From NCBI RefSeq assembly GCF_051020975.1, contig NW_027478162.1, forward strand, positions 23,436,001 through 23,500,000: a stretch of 64,000 nucleotides of DNA, read 5' to 3'. Shown here in pieces: positions 49,874-60,814 of the stretch. The position numbers and the translations under genes were made by a program. A model generated the notes under the pieces. It worked only from the letters and a program-made list of their open reading frames with translations. It did not search any database and was not told the origin of the DNA. The stretch is from Osmia lignaria lignaria. Lineage: Eukaryota; Arthropoda; Insecta; Hymenoptera; Megachilidae. Position 1 is the first letter of the stretch. Every line of letters begins with the position of its first letter.

Positions 49874-52125
49874 TTGCAGATATATCTCAAGGGAAGGGGC
49901 CTGACGGACATATTTCGAGATATTTCTTCTTCTTGTTGTTCTTCTTCTGCACAGCGAAGCTGGAAGTGGCATTTACAGCTCGCAATAGTGCAGAGTTATC
50001 TCATAGAAAGGGGCCACGGTGTTTTGTATCTCTATTATGTTGGTGCGGCTTCGGAACTTTTAAATATCTCGATATATCTCGAGAACTACGCATCTGATCA
50101 AAAAATATCATAGAACATAAAAAGTAGGAAACTTAATTCTCTACAAATAAAGTCTCTTAACATTTTGCCATAGCTCACTTCGTTTCCGAGATATTTGCAG
50201 ATTTATCTCAAGGGAAGGGGCCTGACGGACATATTTCGAGATATTTCTTCTTCTTGTTGTTCTTCTTCTGCACAGCTAAGCTGGAAGTGGCATTTACAGC
50301 TCGCAATAGTGCAGAGTTATCTCATAGAAAGGGGCCACGGTGTTTCTGTATCTCTATTATGTTGGTGCGGCTTCGGAACTTTTAAATATCTCGATGTATC
50401 TCGAGAACTACACATCTGATCAAACAATATCATAGAACATAAAAAGTAGGAAACATAATTCTCTACAAATAAAGTCTCTTAACATTTTGCCATAGCTCGC
50501 TTCGTTTCCGAGATATTTGCAGATATATCTCAAGGGAAGGGGCCTGACGGACATATTTCGAGATATTTCTTCTTCTTGTTGTTCTTCTTCTGCACAGCTA
50601 AGCTGGAAGTGGCATTTGCGGCTCGCACTAGTGCAGAGTTATCTCATAGAAAGGGGCCACGGTGTTTCTGTATCTCTATTATGTTGGTGCGGCTTCGGAA
50701 CTTTTAAATATCTCGATATATCTCGAGAACTACGCATCTGCTCAAAAAATATCATAGAACATAAAAAGTAGGAAACTTAATTCTCTACAAATAAGGTCTC
50801 TTAACATTTTGCCATAGCTCGCTTCGTTTCCGAGATATTTGCAGATATATCTCAAGGGAAGGGGCCTGACGGACATATTTCGAGATATTTCTTCTTCTTG
50901 TTGTTCTTCTTCTGCACAGCTAAGCTGGAAGTGGCATTTTCAGCTCGCAATAGTGCAGAGTTATCTCATAGAAAGGGGCCACGGTGTTTCTGTATCTCTA
51001 TTATGTTGGTGCGGCTTCGGAACTTTTAAATATCTCGATATATCTCGAGAACTTCGCATCTGATCAAAAAATATCATAGAACATAAAAAGTAGGAAACTT
51101 AATTCTCTACAAATAAAGTCTCTTAACATTTTGCCATAGCTCGCTTCGTTTCCGAGATATTTGCAGATATATCTCAAGGGAAGGGGCCTAACGGACATAT
51201 TTCGAGATATTTCTTCTTCTTGTTGTTCTTCTTCTGCACAGCTAAACTGGAAGTGGCATTTCCAGCTCGCAATAGTGCAGAGTTATCTCAAAGAAAGGGG
51301 CCACGGTGTTTCTGTATCTCTATTATGTTGGTGCGGCTTCGGAACTTTTAAATATCTCGATATATCTCGAGAACTACGCATCTGCTCAAAAAATATCATA
51401 GAACATAAAAAGTAGGAAACTTAATTCTCTACAAAAAAGGTCTCTTAACATTTTGCCATAGCTCGCTTCGTTCCGAGATATTTGCAGATTCAGCTCAAAG
51501 GAACGGGCCTGACGGACATATTTCGAGATATTTCTTCTTCTTGTTGTTCTTCTTCTGCACAGCTAAACTGGAAGTGGCATTTCCAGCTCGCAATAGTGCA
51601 GAGTTATCTCAAAGAAAGGGGCCACGGTGTTTCTGTATCTCTATTATGTTGGTGCGGCTTCGGAACTTTTAAATATCTCGATATATCTCGAGAACTACGC
51701 ATCTGCTCAAAAAATATCATAGAACATAAAAAGTAGGAAACTTAATTCTCTACAAAAAAGGTCTCTTAACATTTTGCCATAGCTCGCTTCGTTTCCGAGA
51801 TATTTGCAGATATATCTCAAGGGAAGGGGCCTGACGGACATATTTCGAGATATTTCTTCTTCTTGTTGTTCTTCTTCTGCACAGCTAAGCTGGAAGTGGC
51901 ATTTGCGGCTCGCACTAGTGCAGAGTTATCTCAAAGAAAGGGGCCACGGTGTTTCTGTATCTCTATTATGTTGGTGCGGCTTCGGAACTTTTAAATATCT
52001 CGATATATCTCGAAAACTACGCTTCTGATCAAAAAATATCATAGAACATAAATTGTAGGAAACATAATTCTCTACAAAAAAGGTCTCTTAACATTTTGCC
52101 ATAGCTCGCTTCGTTTCCGAGATAT
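49874..52125 (+). repeat. Higher-order repeat copy 2: A-B-C-F-G-H-E (2,252 bp)
   Basis: Two further types appear. F has GCATTTTCAGCTC and GAACTTCGCATC; G has CCTAACGG with AAACTGG, CATTTCCAG and ATCTGCTCAAA. H (51482) starts with AGATTCAGCTC like the 46978 type but ends like G. This seven-unit copy has one unit more than its right-hand neighbours: H followed by E (51482 and 51804) stands where they have a single unit (53734, 55664) that is H at its start and E at its end. This is the product expected from an in-register exchange between H and E. Confidence 0.88.
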
Positions 52126-54055
52126 TTGCAGATATATCTCAAGGGAAGGGGCCTGACGGACATATTTCGAGATATTTCTTCTTCTTGTTGTTCTTCTTCT
52201 GCACAGCGAAGCTGGAAGTGGCATTTACAGCTCGCAATAGTGCAGAGTTATCTCATAGAAAGGGGCCACGGTGTTTTGTATCTCTATTATGTTGGTGCGG
52301 CTTCGGAACTTTTAAATATCTCGATATATCTCGAGAACTACGCATCTGATCAAAAAATATCATAGAACATAAAAAGTAGGAAACTTAATTCTCTACAAAT
52401 AAAGTCTCTTAACATTTTGCCATAGCTCACTTCGTTTCCGAGATATTTGCAGATTTATCTCAAGGGAAGGGGCCTGACGGACATATTTCGAGATATTTCT
52501 TCTTCTTGTTGTTCTTCTTCTGCACAGCTAAGCTGGAAGTGGCATTTACAGCTCGCAATAGTGCAGAGTTATCTCATAGAAAGGGGCCACGGTGTTTCTG
52601 TATCTCTATTATGTTGGTGCGGCTTCGGAACTTTTAAATATCTCGATGTATCTCGAGAACTACACATCTGATCAAACAATATCATAGAACATAAAAAGTA
52701 GGAAACATAATTCTCTACAAATAAAGTCTCTTAACATTTTGCCATAGCTCGCTTCGTTTCCGAGATATTTGCAGATATATCTCAAGGGAAGGGGCCTGAC
52801 GGACATATTTCGAGATATTTCTTCTTCTTGTTGTTCTTCTTCTGCACAGCTAAGCTGGAAGTGGCATTTGCGGCTCGCACTAGTGCAGAGTTATCTCATA
52901 GAAAGGGGCCACGGTGTTTCTGTATCTCTATTATGTTGGTGCGGCTTCGGAACTTTTAAATATCTCGATATATCTCGAGAACTACGCATCTGCTCAAAAA
53001 ATATCATAGAACATAAAAAGTAGGAAACTTAATTCTCTACAAATAAGGTCTCTTAACATTTTGCCATAGCTCGCTTCGTTTCCGAGATATTTGCAGATAT
53101 ATCTCAAGGGAAGGGGCCTGACGGACATATTTCGAGATATTTCTTCTTCTTGTTGTTCTTCTTCTGCACAGCTAAGCTGGAAGTGGCATTTTCAGCTCGC
53201 AATAGTGCAGAGTTATCTCATAGAAAGGGGCCACGGTGTTTCTGTATCTCTATTATGTTGGTGCGGCTTCGGAACTTTTAAATATCTCGATATATCTCGA
53301 GAACTTCGCATCTGATCAAAAAATATCATAGAACATAAAAAGTAGGAAACTTAATTCTCTACAAATAAAGTCTCTTAACATTTTGCCATAGCTCGCTTCG
53401 TTTCCGAGATATTTGCAGATATATCTCAAGGGAAGGGGCCTAACGGACATATTTCGAGATATTTCTTCTTCTTGTTGTTCTTCTTCTGCACAGCTAAACT
53501 GGAAGTGGCATTTCCAGCTCGCAATAGTGCAGAGTTATCTCAAAGAAAGGGGCCACGGTGTTTCTGTATCTCTATTATGTTGGTGCGGCTTCGGAACTTT
53601 TAAATATCTCGATATATCTCGAGAACTACGCATCTGCTCAAAAAATATCATAGAACATAAAAAGTAGGAAACTTAATTCTCTACAAAAAAGGTCTCTTAA
53701 CATTTTGCCATAGCTCGCTTCGTTCCGAGATATTTGCAGATTCAGCTCAAAGGAACGGGCCTGACGGACATATTTCGAGATATTTCTTCTTCTTGTTGTT
53801 CTTCTTCTGCACAGCTAAGCTGGAAGTGGCATTTGCGGCTCGCACTAGTGCAGAGTTATCTCAAAGAAAGGGGCCACGGTGTTTCTGTATCTCTATTATG
53901 TTGGTGCGGCTTCGGAACTTTTAAATATCTCGATATATCTCGAAAACTACGCTTCTGATCAAAAAATATCATAGAACATAAATTGTAGGAAACATAATTC
54001 TCTACAAAAAAGGTCTCTTAACATTTTGCCATAGCTCGCTTCGTTTCCGAGATAT
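52126..54055 (+). repeat. Higher-order repeat copy 3: A-B-C-F-G-I (1,930 bp)
   Basis: Six units: 52126 (A), 52447 (B), 52769 (C), 53091 (F), 53413 (G) and 53734 (I, the H/E fusion). Two of the six periods are 321 bp, giving 1,930. Reading it against the next 1,930 bp I saw no difference. This is the cleanest form of the higher-order repeat and would be the natural reference for the family. Confidence 0.92.
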
Positions 54056-55985
54056 TTGCAGATATATCTCAAGGGAAGGGGCCTGACGGACATATTTCGA
54101 GATATTTCTTCTTCTTGTTGTTCTTCTTCTGCACAGCGAAGCTGGAAGTGGCATTTACAGCTCGCAATAGTGCAGAGTTATCTCATAGAAAGGGGCCACG
54201 GTGTTTTGTATCTCTATTATGTTGGTGCGGCTTCGGAACTTTTAAATATCTCGATATATCTCGAGAACTACGCATCTGATCAAAAAATATCATAGAACAT
54301 AAAAAGTAGGAAACTTAATTCTCTACAAATAAAGTCTCTTAACATTTTGCCATAGCTCACTTCGTTTCCGAGATATTTGCAGATTTATCTCAAGGGAAGG
54401 GGCCTGACGGACATATTTCGAGATATTTCTTCTTCTTGTTGTTCTTCTTCTGCACAGCTAAGCTGGAAGTGGCATTTACAGCTCGCAATAGTGCAGAGTT
54501 ATCTCATAGAAAGGGGCCACGGTGTTTCTGTATCTCTATTATGTTGGTGCGGCTTCGGAACTTTTAAATATCTCGATGTATCTCGAGAACTACACATCTG
54601 ATCAAACAATATCATAGAACATAAAAAGTAGGAAACATAATTCTCTACAAATAAAGTCTCTTAACATTTTGCCATAGCTCGCTTCGTTTCCGAGATATTT
54701 GCAGATATATCTCAAGGGAAGGGGCCTGACGGACATATTTCGAGATATTTCTTCTTCTTGTTGTTCTTCTTCTGCACAGCTAAGCTGGAAGTGGCATTTG
54801 CGGCTCGCACTAGTGCAGAGTTATCTCATAGAAAGGGGCCACGGTGTTTCTGTATCTCTATTATGTTGGTGCGGCTTCGGAACTTTTAAATATCTCGATA
54901 TATCTCGAGAACTACGCATCTGCTCAAAAAATATCATAGAACATAAAAAGTAGGAAACTTAATTCTCTACAAATAAGGTCTCTTAACATTTTGCCATAGC
55001 TCGCTTCGTTTCCGAGATATTTGCAGATATATCTCAAGGGAAGGGGCCTGACGGACATATTTCGAGATATTTCTTCTTCTTGTTGTTCTTCTTCTGCACA
55101 GCTAAGCTGGAAGTGGCATTTTCAGCTCGCAATAGTGCAGAGTTATCTCATAGAAAGGGGCCACGGTGTTTCTGTATCTCTATTATGTTGGTGCGGCTTC
55201 GGAACTTTTAAATATCTCGATATATCTCGAGAACTTCGCATCTGATCAAAAAATATCATAGAACATAAAAAGTAGGAAACTTAATTCTCTACAAATAAAG
55301 TCTCTTAACATTTTGCCATAGCTCGCTTCGTTTCCGAGATATTTGCAGATATATCTCAAGGGAAGGGGCCTAACGGACATATTTCGAGATATTTCTTCTT
55401 CTTGTTGTTCTTCTTCTGCACAGCTAAACTGGAAGTGGCATTTCCAGCTCGCAATAGTGCAGAGTTATCTCAAAGAAAGGGGCCACGGTGTTTCTGTATC
55501 TCTATTATGTTGGTGCGGCTTCGGAACTTTTAAATATCTCGATATATCTCGAGAACTACGCATCTGCTCAAAAAATATCATAGAACATAAAAAGTAGGAA
55601 ACTTAATTCTCTACAAAAAAGGTCTCTTAACATTTTGCCATAGCTCGCTTCGTTCCGAGATATTTGCAGATTCAGCTCAAAGGAACGGGCCTGACGGACA
55701 TATTTCGAGATATTTCTTCTTCTTGTTGTTCTTCTTCTGCACAGCTAAGCTGGAAGTGGCATTTGCGGCTCGCACTAGTGCAGAGTTATCTCAAAGAAAG
55801 GGGCCACGGTGTTTCTGTATCTCTATTATGTTGGTGCGGCTTCGGAACTTTTAAATATCTCGATATATCTCGAAAACTACGCTTCTGATCAAAAAATATC
55901 ATAGAACATAAATTGTAGGAAACATAATTCTCTACAAAAAAGGTCTCTTAACATTTTGCCATAGCTCGCTTCGTTTCCGAGATAT
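54056..55985 (+). repeat. Higher-order repeat copy 4: A-B-C-F-G-I (1,930 bp)
   Basis: Repeats 52126-54055 at an offset of exactly 1,930 bp with no difference noticed. Identity at this level between adjacent copies means a very recent duplication, strong conversion, or an assembly artefact. The sequence alone cannot separate these. Confidence 0.92.
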
Positions 55986-57594
55986 TTGCAGATATATCTC
56001 AAGGGAAGGGGCCTGACGGACATATTTCGAGATATTTCTTCTTCTTGTTGTTCTTCTTCTGCACAGCGAAGCTGGAAGTGGCATTTACAGCTCGCAATAG
56101 TGCAGAGTTATCTCATAGAAAGGGGCCACGGTGTTTTGTATCTCTATTATGTTGGTGCGGCTTCGGAACTTTTAAATATCTCGATATATCTCGAGAACTA
56201 CGCATCTGATCAAAAAATATCATAGAACATAAAAAGTAGGAAACTTAATTCTCTACAAATAAAGTCTCTTAACATTTTGCCATAGCTCACTTCGTTTCCG
56301 AGATATTTGCAGATTTATCTCAAGGGAAGGGGCCTGACGGACATATTTCGAGATATTTCTTCTTCTTGTTGTTCTTCTTCTGCACAGCTAAGCTGGAAGT
56401 GGCATTTACAGCTCGCAATAGTGCAGAGTTATCTCATAGAAAGGGGCCACGGTGTTTCTGTATCTCTATTATGTTGGTGCGGCTTCGGAACTTTTAAATA
56501 TCTCGATGTATCTCGAGAACTACACATCTGATCAAACAATATCATAGAACATAAAAAGTAGGAAACATAATTCTCTACAAATAAAGTCTCTTAACATTTT
56601 GCCATAGCTCGCTTCGTTTCCGAGATATTTGCAGATATATCTCAAGGGAAGGGGCCTGACGGACATATTTCGAGATATTTCTTCTTCTTGTTGTTCTTCT
56701 TCTGCACAGCTAAGCTGGAAGTGGCATTTGCGGCTCGCACTAGTGCAGAGTTATCTCATAGAAAGGGGCCACGGTGTTTCTGTATCTCTATTATGTTGGT
56801 GCGGCTTCGGAACTTTTAAATATCTCGATATATCTCGAGAACTACGCATCTGCTCAAAAAATATCATAGAACATAAATTGTAGGAAACATAATTCTCTAC
56901 AAAAAAGGTCTCTTAACATTTTGCCATAGCTCGCTTCGTTTCCGAGATATTTGCAGATATATCTCAAGGGAAGGGGCCTGACGGACATACTTCGAGATAT
57001 TTCTTCTTCTTGTTGTTCTTCTTCTGCACAGCTAAGCTGGAAGTGGCATTTACAGCTCGCAATAGTGCAGAGTTATCTCATAGAAAGGGGCCACGGTGTT
57101 TCTGTATCTCTATTATGTTGGTGCGGCTTCGGAACTTTTAAATATCTCGATATATCTCGGGAACTACGCATCTGATCAAAAAATATCATAGTACATAAAA
57201 AGTAGGAAACTTAATTCTCTACAAATAAAGTCTCTTAACATTTTGCCATAGCTCGCTTCGTTTCCGAGATATTTGCAGATATATCTCAAGGGAAGGGGCC
57301 TGACGGACATATTTCGAGATATTTCTTCTTCTTGTTGTTCTTCTTCTGCACAGCTAAGCTGGAAGTGGCATTTGCGGCTCGCACTAGTGCAGAGTTATCT
57401 CAAAGAAAGGGGCCACGGTGTTTCTGTATCTCTATTATGTTGGTGCGGCTTCGGAACTTTTAAATATCTCGATATATCTCGAAAACTACGCTTCTGATCA
57501 AAAAATATCATAGTACATAAAAAGTAGGAAACTTAATTCTCTACAAATAAAGTCTCTTAACATTTTGCCATAGCTCGCTTCGTTTCCGAGATAT
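55986..57594 (+). repeat. Higher-order repeat copy 5: A-B-C-D-E (matches copy 1)
   Basis: The first two and most of the third unit continue the match to copies 3 and 4. At about 56871 the tail changes from AAAAAGTAGG to AAATTGTAGG, and the order then follows copy 1 (D at 56951, E at 57273), including CGGGAACTACG in D and the AGTACATAAAAAG tails. The block is therefore a join between the 1,930 bp family on its left and the 47943 family on its right. Confidence 0.87.
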
Positions 57595-60492
57595 TTGCAG
57601 ATATATCTCAAGGGAAGGGGCCTGACGGACATATTTCGAGATATTTCTTCTTCTTGTTGTTCTTCTTCTGCACAGCTAAGCTGGAAGTGGCATTTGCGGC
57701 TCGCACTAGTGCAGAGTTATCTCATAGAAAGGGGCCACGGTGTTTCTGTATCTCTATTATGTTGGTGCGGCTTCGGAACTTTTAAATATCTCGATATATC
57801 TCGAGAACTACGCATCTGCTCAAAAAATATCATAGAACATAAAAAGTAGGAAACTTAATTCTCTACAAATAAGGTCTCTTAACATTTTGCCATAGCTCGC
57901 TTCGTTTCCGAGATATTTGCAGATATATCTCAAGGGAAGGGGCCTGACGGACATATTTCGAGATATTTCTTCTTCTTGTTGTTCTTCTTCTGCACAGCTA
58001 AGCTGGAAGTGGCATTTTCAGCTCGCAATAGTGCAGAGTTATCTCATAGAAAGGGGCCACGGTGTTTCTGTATCTCTATTATGTTGGTGCGGCTTCGGAA
58101 CTTTTAAATATCTCGATATATCTCGAGAACTTCGCATCTGATCAAAAAATATCATAGAACATAAAAAGTAGGAAACTTAATTCTCTACAAATAAAGTCTC
58201 TTAACATTTTGCCATAGCTCGCTTCGTTTCCGAGATATTTGCAGATATATCTCAAGGGAAGGGGCCTAACGGACATATTTCGAGATATTTCTTCTTCTTG
58301 TTGTTCTTCTTCTGCACAGCTAAACTGGAAGTGGCATTTCCAGCTCGCAATAGTGCAGAGTTATCTCAAAGAAAGGGGCCACGGTGTTTCTGTATCTCTA
58401 TTATGTTGGTGCGGCTTCGGAACTTTTAAATATCTTGATATATCTCGAGAACTACGCATCTGATCGAAAAATATCATAGAACATAAATTGTAGGAAACAT
58501 AATTCTCTACAAAAAAGGTCTCTTAACATTTTGCCATAGCTCGCTTCGTTTCCGAGATATTTGCAGATATATCTCAAGGGAAGGGGCCTGACGGACATAC
58601 TTCGAGATATTTCTTCTTCTTGTTGTTCTTCTTCTGCACAGCTAAGCTGGAAGTGGCATTTACAGCTCGCAATAGTGCAGAGTTATCTCATAGAAAGGGG
58701 CCACGGTGTTTCTGTATCTCTATTATGTTGGTGCGGCTTCGGAACTTTTAAATATCTCGATATATCTCGAGAACTACGCATCTGATCAAAAAATATCATA
58801 GTACATAAAAAGTAGGAAACTTAATTCTCTACAAATAAAGTCTCTTAACATTTTGCCATAGCTCGCTTCGTTTCCGAGATATTTGCAGATATATCTCAAG
58901 GGAAGGGGCCTGACGGACATATTTCGAGATATTTCTTCTTCTTGTTGTTCTTCTTCTGCACAGCTAAGCTGGAAGTGGCATTTGCGGCTCGCACTAGTGC
59001 AGAGTTATCTCAAAGAAAGGGGCCACGGTGTTTCTGTATCTCTATTATGTTGGTGCGGCTTCGGAACTTTTAAATATCTCGATATATCTCGAAAACTACG
59101 CTTCTGATCAAAAAATATCATAGTACATAAAAAGTAGGAAACTTAATTCTCTACAAATAAAGTCTCTTAACATTTTGCCATAGCTCGCTTCGTTTCCGAG
59201 ATATTTGCAGATATATCTCAAGGGAAGGGGCCTGACGGACATATTTCGAGATATTTCTTCTTCTTGTTGTTCTTCTTCTGCACAGCTAAGCTGGAAGTGG
59301 CATTTGCGGCTCGCACTAGTGCAGAGTTATCTCAAAGAAAGGGGCCACGGTGTTTCTGTATCTCTATTATGTTGGTGCGGCTTCGGAACTTTTAAATATC
59401 TCGATATATCTCGAAAACTACGCTTCTGATCAAAAAATATCATAGTACATAAAAAGTAGGAAACTTAATTCTCTACAAATAAAGTCTCTTAACATTTTGC
59501 CATAGCTCGCTTCGTTTCCGAGATATTTGCAGATATATCTCAAGGGAAGGGGCCTGACGGACATATTTCGAGATATTTCTTCTTCTTGTTGTTCTTCTTC
59601 TGCACAGCTAAGCTGGAAGTGGCATTTGCGGCTCGCACTAGTGCAGAGTTATCTCATAGAAAGGGGCCACGGTGTTTCTGTATCTCTATTATGTTGGTGC
59701 GGCTTCGGAACTTTTAAATATCTCGATATATCTCGAGAACTACGCATCTGCTCAAAAAATATCATAGAACATAAAAAGTAGGAAACTTAATTCTCTACAA
59801 ATAAGGTCTCTTAACATTTTGCCATAGCTCGCTTCGTTTCCGAGATATTTGCAGATATATCTCAAGGGAAGGGGCCTGACGGACATATTTCGAGATATTT
59901 CTTCTTCTTGTTGTTCTTCTTCTGCACAGCTAAGCTGGAAGTGGCATTTTCAGCTCGCAATAGTGCAGAGTTATCTCATAGAAAGGGGCCACGGTGTTTC
60001 TGTATCTCTATTATGTTGGTGCGGCTTCGGAACTTTTAAATATCTCGATATATCTCGAGAACTTCGCATCTGATCAAAAAATATCATAGAACATAAAAAG
60101 TAGGAAACTTAATTCTCTACAAATAAAGTCTCTTAACATTTTGCCATAGCTCGCTTCGTTTCCGAGATATTTGCAGATATATCTCAAGGGAAGGGGCCTA
60201 ACGGACATATTTCGAGATATTTCTTCTTCTTGTTGTTCTTCTTCTGCACAGCTAAACTGGAAGTGGCATTTCCAGCTCGCAATAGTGCAGAGTTATCTCA
60301 AAGAAAGGGGCCACGGTGTTTCTGTATCTCTATTATGTTGGTGCGGCTTCGGAACTTTTAAATATCTTGATATATCTCGAGAACTACGCATCTGATCGAA
60401 AAATATCATAGAACATAAATTGTAGGAAACATAATTCTCTACAAAAAAGGTCTCTTAACATTTTGCCATAGCTCGCTTCGTTTCCGAGATAT
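57595..60492 (+). repeat. Higher-order repeat variant C-F-G-D-E-E-C-F-G (1,932 bp period)
   Basis: Units: 57595 C, 57917 F, 58239 G, 58561 D, 58883 E, 59205 E, 59527 C, 59849 F, 60171 G. C-F-G recurs at exactly 1,932 bp, six units of 322 bp with no short ones. The G units here have CTTGATATATC and GATCGAAAAATATC instead of the CTCGAT and ATCTGCTC forms of the G units at 51161, 53413 and 55343. Types A, B and H/I are absent from this part. Confidence 0.87.
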
Positions 60493-60814
60493 TTGCAGAT
60501 ATATCTCAAGGGAAGGGGCCTGACGGACATATTTCGAGATATTTCTTCTTCTTGTTGTTCTTCTTCTGCACAGCTAAGCTGGAAGTGGCATTTGCAGCTC
60601 GCAATAGTGCAGAGTTATCTCAAAGAAAGGGGCCACGGTGTTTCTGTATCTCTATTATGTTGGTGCGGCTTCGGAACTTTTAAATATCTTGATATATCTC
60701 GAGAACTACGCATCTGATCAAAAAATATCATACGACATAAAAAGTAGGAAATTTAATTCTCTACAAAAAAGGTCTCTTAACATTTTGCCATAGCTCGCTT
60801 CATTTCCGAGATAT
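60493..60814 (+). repeat. Reference satellite unit (consensus-like, 322 bp)
   Basis: Chosen as a readable example because it lacks most of the private variants of its neighbours. By hand count 125 of 322 bases are G or C (about 39%). The pyrimidine tract is at 60542-60567, the AAGGGGCCAC box at about 60627-60636, the ATATATCTCGAG element at about 60692-60703, and a BclI-type TGATCA just before the A-run at about 60715-60720. Its own oddities are TACGACAT where most units read TAGAACAT or TACAACAT, AATTTAAT instead of AACTTAAT, and CTTCATTT instead of CTTCGTTT at its end. The unit boundary is arbitrary, since a tandem array has no natural start. Confidence 0.9.
60542..60567 (+). repeat. Pyrimidine-rich TTC/TTG triplet tract (present in every unit)
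   Basis: About 26 bases made of TTC triplets with two central TTG triplets, almost free of A; the minus strand is correspondingly purine-rich (GAA/CAA). The equivalent tract occurs at the same place in every unit. Variants are substitutions only: the second TTG becomes TTC in many units (for example near 1017, 4553 and 20640), and rarer TCC, CTC or TTT changes occur (about 36739, 42218 and 39961). Tract length is constant, as shown by the fixed unit length. Function unknown. Confidence 0.85.

Noticed and set aside
60690..60703. TATA-like GATATATCTCGAG as a promoter
   Set aside because: The AT-rich word occurs in every unit, and several similar words occur per unit. There is no initiator, downstream gene or transcript evidence to support a promoter call.
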